From positions 2,186,406 to 2,222,737 of the forward strand of contig CP070777.1 of the NCBI GenBank assembly GCA_020346225.1: DNA of 36,332 nt, read 5' to 3'. The DNA comes from Candidatus Zixiibacteriota bacterium. Its GTDB lineage: Bacteria > Zixibacteria > MSB-5A5 > GN15 > FEB-12. Positions 31,850 to 36,332 of this stretch are shown here, in pieces. The notes beneath the pieces were generated by a model. It ran no database searches. It saw only the letters and a list, made by a program, of their open reading frames with translations, and was not told where the DNA came from. Position numbers and translations under genes: made by a program. Each line of letters opens with the position of its first letter. Positions within the stretch are counted from its first letter, which is position 1.

Positions 31850-34258
31850 ATGCGGCTTATCTCACTGGAAATCTCAAACTTTCGTGTCATCAAAGGGGTC
31901 AGGCTCGACTTTCCCGATAAGGTCATCGGTATCATCGGCCCCAACGGTGCCGGCAAGTCATCGCTCATCGAAGCTATAGCGTGGGCGCTTTACGGCAACC
32001 AGGCGGCGCGAACCGGCAAAGACGAAATCAAGTCGGCTTTCGCCTCTTCCGGCGAAAACTGCCAGGTTACCCTTGACTTCTCGGTGAACGAGGAGCAATA
32101 CCGGGTGGTCCGACGGCTGGTAGGGAAAACGGAGCGGGCCGAAGTAGAACTGTATCGCGGCGAGGCGGCGGAATCGGTCGGTGTCAATGAAACCAAAGCG
32201 TATGTCGGCCAGCTTCTCGGTCTGGACTGGCGCGGCTTTCTGACTTCTTTTCTGGCGCGCCAGCAGGAGCTCAACGCCCTGTCGGACCTTCAGCCGTCGA
32301 AACGTCGCGATCACATCGCCGGCATGCTCGGCATCGAGCGACTCGACAAAGCCATACAGAAAGTCAAAGAAGACACGCGGCTCAATCAGGAAAAGGGTCA
32401 TTTCCTTCAGACTCAGCTGGCTGAAAAGGGCCAGGTCGAAAAGCGGATTGAAGAGTTGGTCGCCATGATCGGCGATCTGGAGCAGCCGACCGCCAAACTG
32501 TATGCGGAACAGCAGGTAGCCGAGGCGGCCCTGAAAGATGTCAAGAAGAAGTTCGAAGAGTCGCAGCGTCAGAGGGATCAGTTGCTGAACCTGAAGGCAC
32601 GCGTCGAGGCTGAAGAGCGAACCGGCCGGAATCTGACTGACCAGCTTAAAGGACTGAAAGAAGAGTTGGCCGAACTTCGTGCCGGTCAGGTGCAAGTCGA
32701 AGACCTGTCCCGCCGGCTTAAACTGCTGCCGTCGGCCAAAGCCGAACTTGACCGGCTCAGGGAGCTTAAGAGCCAGGTCGCTCTGAAAGATGAGCTGAGT
32801 GCCCGCAAGTCCGATCTTGAAAAGAAGGCCGCTGAACATAAAATGCGTCTCGAAGACATCAGCCGCCGTCTCGACGAGCTGCAGGCGCGCCTGGGTGCCT
32901 TTCCGGAGAGCCTCGACCGGCTTGCCGCCGACGCTCGAGCTCGGCTGGAAGAGGAGCGGGACTCCTACACACGCATAAACGCCGATTTGAAAGCGACTCA
33001 GGCGGAAATTGGCAGGCTGAAGCAGCAGCTGGACTCTATCACCGAACTCGGCCCGCAATCCGAATGCGAACGTTGCGGGCGACCTTTTGGCGAGGATTAC
33101 GGTCGCATCAAGGAGCATCTCGGTCGGGAGCTGAATCAGTTAGAAACCGCCGCGGCCGCCAAGGAAAGAGAGCTCCAGGCCAGTCGGGACAAGGGTGAAT
33201 TGCTCAAGCAGAAGGTAACCGACGCTGACAAGCAGCAGAAACAGCACTATCAGGGGCGCGTCGACCTCGAGAGCGCCGAAAGGGACAGGGACACTTTGAG
33301 TGCGCACCGAGAAGAAACGGTCAGGGACTTTCGTCAGGTTTCGGCCCAGCTGCAGAAATACGAGTCGGTCGTGTTCGACCCGGCCCGGTTTGACGCCGCC
33401 GAGGCCCGAGTGGAAGAGTTCGAAAAGTTGCAGCAGGAATGCAACCGCCTGAAGGGACTTGTCTCACGGACGCCCAACGTGGAGACAGCGATAGCTGATG
33501 TTTCCGGCAAGTACGAAACCGTGCAGCACAACCTCAGACGTTATTCTGCCGAAGTGTCGAGCCTGGGCATAACCGAAGAGGAGTTTGAGCAGACCGGTGT
33601 TGCCTTCAATCGGGCCCAGGAGAAGCTGCAAACAGTGACCAAAGAGTATCTCGCGTCGTCCAAGGAAAAGGAGCTTAACGAACGCGAGCTTCAGGCCAAG
33701 CGCGAACGGCTGAGCGAGTTTGACCGGACCGCCAACGAACTGGAGCGGGCGCGCGGCGCGCAGTTTCTGGGTGAGAAGCTGGGACGCCTGTTCGCCGAAT
33801 TCCGCAAACAGCTAATTGCTTCTATTCGACCTTCGCTGGCCGATCTCTCTTCGCGCCTTCTGGCGGAAATGACCGATGATCGCTACAATCTGGTCGAGCT
33901 CGATGACCAATACGACCTGCGCGTCATGGACGGCGGCGTCTTCTACGGGGTGGACCGCTTCAGCGGCGGGGAAAAGGACCTGGCCAACCTCTGTCTGAGA
34001 CTGGCCATCTCTCTGGCCCTGACCGAATCGGCCGGGCTTGACCGCTCTTTTGTCATCCTCGATGAAGTTTTCGGCTCCCAGGACAGCCAGCGCAAAGACC
34101 TGATTCTCCAGGCTATGGGCCGGCTCAAAGTCCGGTTTCCCCAGATACTTTTGATTACTCACGTGGATGACGTGAAAGACGGAGTGGAAGAGATTGTGGA
34201 AGTCTTGCCGACCGGTTCGGGCTGGTCGGAGGTGAGGGTGAATGGCTCGTCCGCGTAA
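31850..34258 (+). CDS. SbcC/Rad50-like SMC-family ATPase
   Basis: About 802 residues. N-terminal Walker A GPNGAGKS (30-37), Q-loop region LARQQELNALSDLQPSKRRD, long coiled-coil arms with a zinc-hook CERC (Cys406, Cys409) at the apex, signature FSGGEKD (704-710) and Walker B VILDE (735-739). This is the Rad50/SbcC plan for bridging and processing DNA ends; arms are shorter than in E. coli SbcC. The start was set at ATG 31850 (MRLISLEISNFR); a TTG at 31814 extends the frame but adds no family sequence. The expected SbcD/Mre11 nuclease gene is not adjacent; a thermonuclease gene overlaps its end instead. Confidence 0.92.
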   Translation: MRLISLEISNFRVIKGVRLDFPDKVIGIIGPNGAGKSSLIEAIAWALYGNQAARTGKDEIKSAFASSGENCQVTLDFSVNEEQYRVVRRLVGKTERAEVELYRGEAAESVGVNETKAYVGQLLGLDWRGFLTSFLARQQELNALSDLQPSKRRDHIAGMLGIERLDKAIQKVKEDTRLNQEKGHFLQTQLAEKGQVEKRIEELVAMIGDLEQPTAKLYAEQQVAEAALKDVKKKFEESQRQRDQLLNLKARVEAEERTGRNLTDQLKGLKEELAELRAGQVQVEDLSRRLKLLPSAKAELDRLRELKSQVALKDELSARKSDLEKKAAEHKMRLEDISRRLDELQARLGAFPESLDRLAADARARLEEERDSYTRINADLKATQAEIGRLKQQLDSITELGPQSECERCGRPFGEDYGRIKEHLGRELNQLETAAAAKERELQASRDKGELLKQKVTDADKQQKQHYQGRVDLESAERDRDTLSAHREETVRDFRQVSAQLQKYESVVFDPARFDAAEARVEEFEKLQQECNRLKGLVSRTPNVETAIADVSGKYETVQHNLRRYSAEVSSLGITEEEFEQTGVAFNRAQEKLQTVTKEYLASSKEKELNERELQAKRERLSEFDRTANELERARGAQFLGEKLGRLFAEFRKQLIASIRPSLADLSSRLLAEMTDDRYNLVELDDQYDLRVMDGGVFYGVDRFSGGEKDLANLCLRLAISLALTESAGLDRSFVILDEVFGSQDSQRKDLILQAMGRLKVRFPQILLITHVDDVKDGVEEIVEVLPTGSGWSEVRVNGSSA

Positions 34259-34904
34259 AAGCCGGCGGAAACCGGTCTACCGGTGGGCCTTCGTGGCCCT
34301 GCTGGTTGTCCTCATACTGACCGTCAGGCTGGTTGAGGAGATCGGGTTTGAGCGGAAACCATCCGACCGTTTCACTGTAAAAGCTGTGATTGACGGAGAC
34401 ACCGTGGAACTGCTCGGCGGCGACCGCCTCAGACTGCTTTCGATCGACACCCCGGAAGACGGCGAACCATACTATGATGAGGCCTGTCGGTTCCTGGCCG
34501 ATATCGCCCTGGGCAAGACCGCGCGCATCGAGTACGCCCGGGTCCGTCGCGACCGTTACGGCCGCCTTCTGGGATATCTCTATATAGATTCCGTCTTTGT
34601 CAACCTGGCTATTCTGGAAAACGGGCTGGGCAATCTGTACCTGTTTGAGGATTCCGATGTCGGCCGCAGCGAAACCGGTCAGCTGCTGGCTGCGCAGCGA
34701 GATGCCCTGAGGTCAGGGCGAGGCATATGGTCGGTGGCCAGGGCGCCGGAGGATCATTACGTGGCGACATCCGGGTCATTTCGGTTTCACCGGCCGGGGT
34801 GTCGGAGCGTGGTCAGACTCAAGCCCGGCAGCTACCGGACCGTTCCGACGCGCCAAGAGGCCCTGTACGAGGGTCTGTCGCCGTGCCGAAATTGTAAGCC
34901 GTGA
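34242..34904 (+). CDS. Membrane-anchored thermonuclease (SNase-like) with C-terminal Cys/His domain
   Basis: 220 residues overlapping the SbcC-like gene by 17 bases behind GGTGAGGGTGA. An N-terminal hydrophobic span (WAFVALLVVLILTVRLV) anchors it, probably facing the periplasm. The SNase domain shows VIDGDTVEL (Asp51), RLRL (Arg64), IDTPE (Asp69, Thr70, Glu72) and DRYGRLL (Arg108), the full catalytic set. The last 40 residues hold HRPGC (His183, Cys187) and CRNC (Cys215, Cys218), which may bind zinc; similar tails occur on some bacterial SNase proteins. Overlap with the SbcC-like gene suggests co-expression. Confidence 0.9.
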   Translation: MARPRKSRRKPVYRWAFVALLVVLILTVRLVEEIGFERKPSDRFTVKAVIDGDTVELLGGDRLRLLSIDTPEDGEPYYDEACRFLADIALGKTARIEYARVRRDRYGRLLGYLYIDSVFVNLAILENGLGNLYLFEDSDVGRSETGQLLAAQRDALRSGRGIWSVARAPEDHYVATSGSFRFHRPGCRSVVRLKPGSYRTVPTRQEALYEGLSPCRNCKP

Positions 34905-34917
34905 GAGAGAAAGAGAT

Positions 34918-35403
34918 GTGACGGTGCGAAAGGTAAAGACTGGTTCTCTGTTGGGGTGGCTGGCGGCCTGCGTGATATTGTCCGCGTGCAACTGCGGCAA
35001 GAGGCAGACGGTCATCTACGACCAACCCCGGATTCCGGACACCGGTTACTACGAGAAGGCCTGGATCGATCCCAGAATACTGCTCACCGACAGCCTGTTT
35101 ACACTTATCGTCGCCGACCGGATAGACTCTTTCTACGTGGAGAATCCCCCCGATCCCGAACAGGCGCTGGCTCCCGCTATCGAGTTTAGAGTGCCTCCGC
35201 CGGGGTGTTTCGTCCAGGTCGACCTGGCGGACGACCGGGGCGGCCTGGTGCGGCCGCTGGTCGCCAGAAACTTGGGAGTGGGTTTCTACAAGGTTACCAT
35301 TAATACCGGTCGTCTGGACCCTTCTCTTTCCCGGACCGGGACGTTCTATCTGCGGACCGAATACTGCGGCTTCGAGGTCGTGGAACAGGTTAGCCCCAAG
35401 TAA
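34918..35403 (+). CDS. Small lipoprotein of unknown function
   Basis: 161 residues starting at GTG 34918 behind GAGAAAGAG. A lipoprotein signal is clear ([14 protein letters not shown], lipobox LSAC at Cys24). The mature part is beta-rich ([34 protein letters not shown]) and may be an Ig-like fold; no family recognised. It sits 13 bases after the thermonuclease gene and is probably in the same operon. Confidence 0.75.
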   Translation: MTVRKVKTGSLLGWLAACVILSACNCGKRQTVIYDQPRIPDTGYYEKAWIDPRILLTDSLFTLIVADRIDSFYVENPPDPEQALAPAIEFRVPPPGCFVQVDLADDRGGLVRPLVARNLGVGFYKVTINTGRLDPSLSRTGTFYLRTEYCGFEVVEQVSPK

Positions 35404-35491
35404 GTTACACCAGCACAGATTGTCTAATAATTGCGCAGGCAACCGCCTTCAATCCGGTCCCGTGGCGCCGATAATCGATATATACGTAAAT

Positions 35492-35507
35492 ACCCCGAAT
35501 TCGGGGT
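35492..35507. promoter_or_regulatory. 16-bp palindrome ahead of the NtrC-type gene
   Basis: ACCCCGAATTCGGGGT is a perfect palindrome in the 157-base gap between the lipoprotein stop and the activator ATG. It can be an operator for a dimeric regulator or, folded as a six-base-pair stem with an AATT loop followed by GTTCTTCGTGTT, a weak terminator for the upstream operon. Confidence 0.45.
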
Positions 35508-35560
35508 GTTCTTCGTGTTGGACCGTTAGGAAGGTAAAGCCCAGCCCCGGAGGATTAAAC

Positions 35561-36332
35561 ATGCCAAACATCCTTGTCGTTGACGACAAAGACTCCATGC
35601 GTAATATGCTTACCGAGACGCTGCTCGAAGAGGGCTATCGAGTAGACTCGGCCTCTACCGGGAAGAAAGCGATGGACCTGGTGCGCAACAAGTCATACGA
35701 CCTGGTCCTGACCGATCTAAAGATGCCTGATGTGGATGGACTGCAGGTTCTCTCGGAAGTGAAGGGAGTTGACTCCGAGACAGCAGTGATCCTTATGACT
35801 GCTTTCGGCACGATTGAAGACGCAGTGACGGCCATGAAGATGGGGGCCTTTGATTTTGTCACCAAGCCCTTCGATACGGAGCACCTTTGCGTTCTGGTCA
35901 ATCGCGCCCTTGAGAATCGTCGGCTGATCGCCGAAAATACCCTGTTGCGCGAGGAGCTTTTCGCCAACACGGGGCTGGGCAGTATTATCGGCAAAAACGA
36001 AAAGATGATCGAGATTTGCCGCCTCATCGAGAAAGTGGCGGCGTCCGATGCCTCGGTGCTGCTGCAAGGGGAATCCGGTACCGGCAAGGAACTGTTCGCG
36101 CGCGCCATCCACACTCTGTCGCTGCGCAAGGACAAACCGTATATCGCCATCAACTGCGCGGCCATTCCGCGCGAGCTGCTGGAAAACGAGTTGTTCGGTT
36201 CCGAAAAGGGCGCCTTCACCGGGGCCCACACCCGCAAGATGGGCAAATTCGAGATTGCCCACTCCGGCACCATATTCCTGGACGAAATCGGCGACATGGA
36301 TATTTCCCTCCAGGCCAAGCTCCTGCGCGTGC
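35561..36332 (+). CDS. NtrC-family sigma54 response regulator (truncated by window end)
   Basis: The first 257 residues are present and the frame runs off the end. GGAGG lies seven bases before the ATG. A receiver domain (1-120) has phosphoacceptor Asp52 (LTDLKMP) and Lys102. A sigma54-activating AAA+ domain follows with Walker A GESGTGKE (170-177), the sigma54 loop GAFTGA (217-222) and Walker B TIFLDE (237-242). The DNA-binding HTH must lie beyond the window. No partner kinase is visible. It is separate from the HD-GYP regulator upstream although both are two-component outputs. Confidence 0.95.
   Translation, partial: MPNILVVDDKDSMRNMLTETLLEEGYRVDSASTGKKAMDLVRNKSYDLVLTDLKMPDVDGLQVLSEVKGVDSETAVILMTAFGTIEDAVTAMKMGAFDFVTKPFDTEHLCVLVNRALENRRLIAENTLLREELFANTGLGSIIGKNEKMIEICRLIEKVAASDASVLLQGESGTGKELFARAIHTLSLRKDKPYIAINCAAIPRELLENELFGSEKGAFTGAHTRKMGKFEIAHSGTIFLDEIGDMDISLQAKLLRV

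Noticed and set aside
31958-33118. 386-codon open frame on the minus strand
   Set aside because: Opposite the coiled coil of the SbcC-like gene; Phe/Leu/Gln-rich composition is the expected complement of Glu/Lys/Leu codons.

Overview
The window looks like a chromosomal stretch from a fairly GC-rich Gram-negative bacterium of the FCB type, possibly a Zixibacteria-like lineage. This is an inference from three things: an outer-membrane barrel protein ending in Phe, several secreted or lipoprotein-signal proteins including one with a C-terminal type I dockerin, and the Cys-rich C-terminal tail of an exported protein at the left edge. No rRNA, tRNA, CRISPR array, transposase or integrase was seen.

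Layout. 1-1340: tail of an exported protein and a porin-like barrel protein. 1358-6407 (minus strand): a six-gene operon for a cytoplasmic group 3b-type [NiFe] hydrogenase. Transcription order is hydB-like Fe-S subunit, a cyclic-nucleotide-binding-fold protein without a DNA-binding domain, hydG-like FAD/NAD(P) subunit, hydD-like small subunit, hydA-like large subunit, and the maturation protease that would trim the large subunit after its C-terminal DPCxxCxxH motif. Genes overlap or nearly abut; a sigma70-like promoter candidate lies upstream. 6849-10317 (plus): two glycosyltransferases and a RecB/Cas4-like PD-(D/E)XK nuclease with an Fe-S Cys set, closed by a strong bidirectional terminator. 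10395-12524 (minus): a TPR lipoprotein and a small secreted, cohesin-like protein.

12734-25867 (plus): a compact phage-head island. It encodes portal, large terminase, HK97-type prohead protease with a long unexplained C-terminal extension, two small coiled-coil proteins, a decoration-like protein, a major capsid protein, an Asp-box beta-propeller protein, a connector-like protein, two small unknowns, and two large proteins that resemble phage tail or adhesion proteins but carry Sec signal peptides. A chagasin-family (I42) cysteine-protease-inhibitor lipoprotein and a tiny antisense membrane-protein ORF sit between terminase and protease. No integrase, replication, lysis, tape-measure or tail-tube gene is visible, yet every head gene is open and the terminase keeps its ATPase and nuclease residues. 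The options are a remnant prophage, a capsid satellite, or a domesticated particle (GTA-like). This is the most interesting part of the window.

25881-36332: a secreted multidomain dockerin protein with a C39-like but apparently inactive domain (minus); lipA; a REC-GAF-HD-GYP response regulator; a convergent M50 site-2-type membrane protease; an SbcC/Rad50-like ATPase overlapping a membrane-anchored thermonuclease; a lipoprotein; and the start of an NtrC-type sigma54 activator cut by the window end. The hydrogenase, lipoate synthesis and signalling genes look like ordinary housekeeping or environmental-response genes; the head island is the accessory element.
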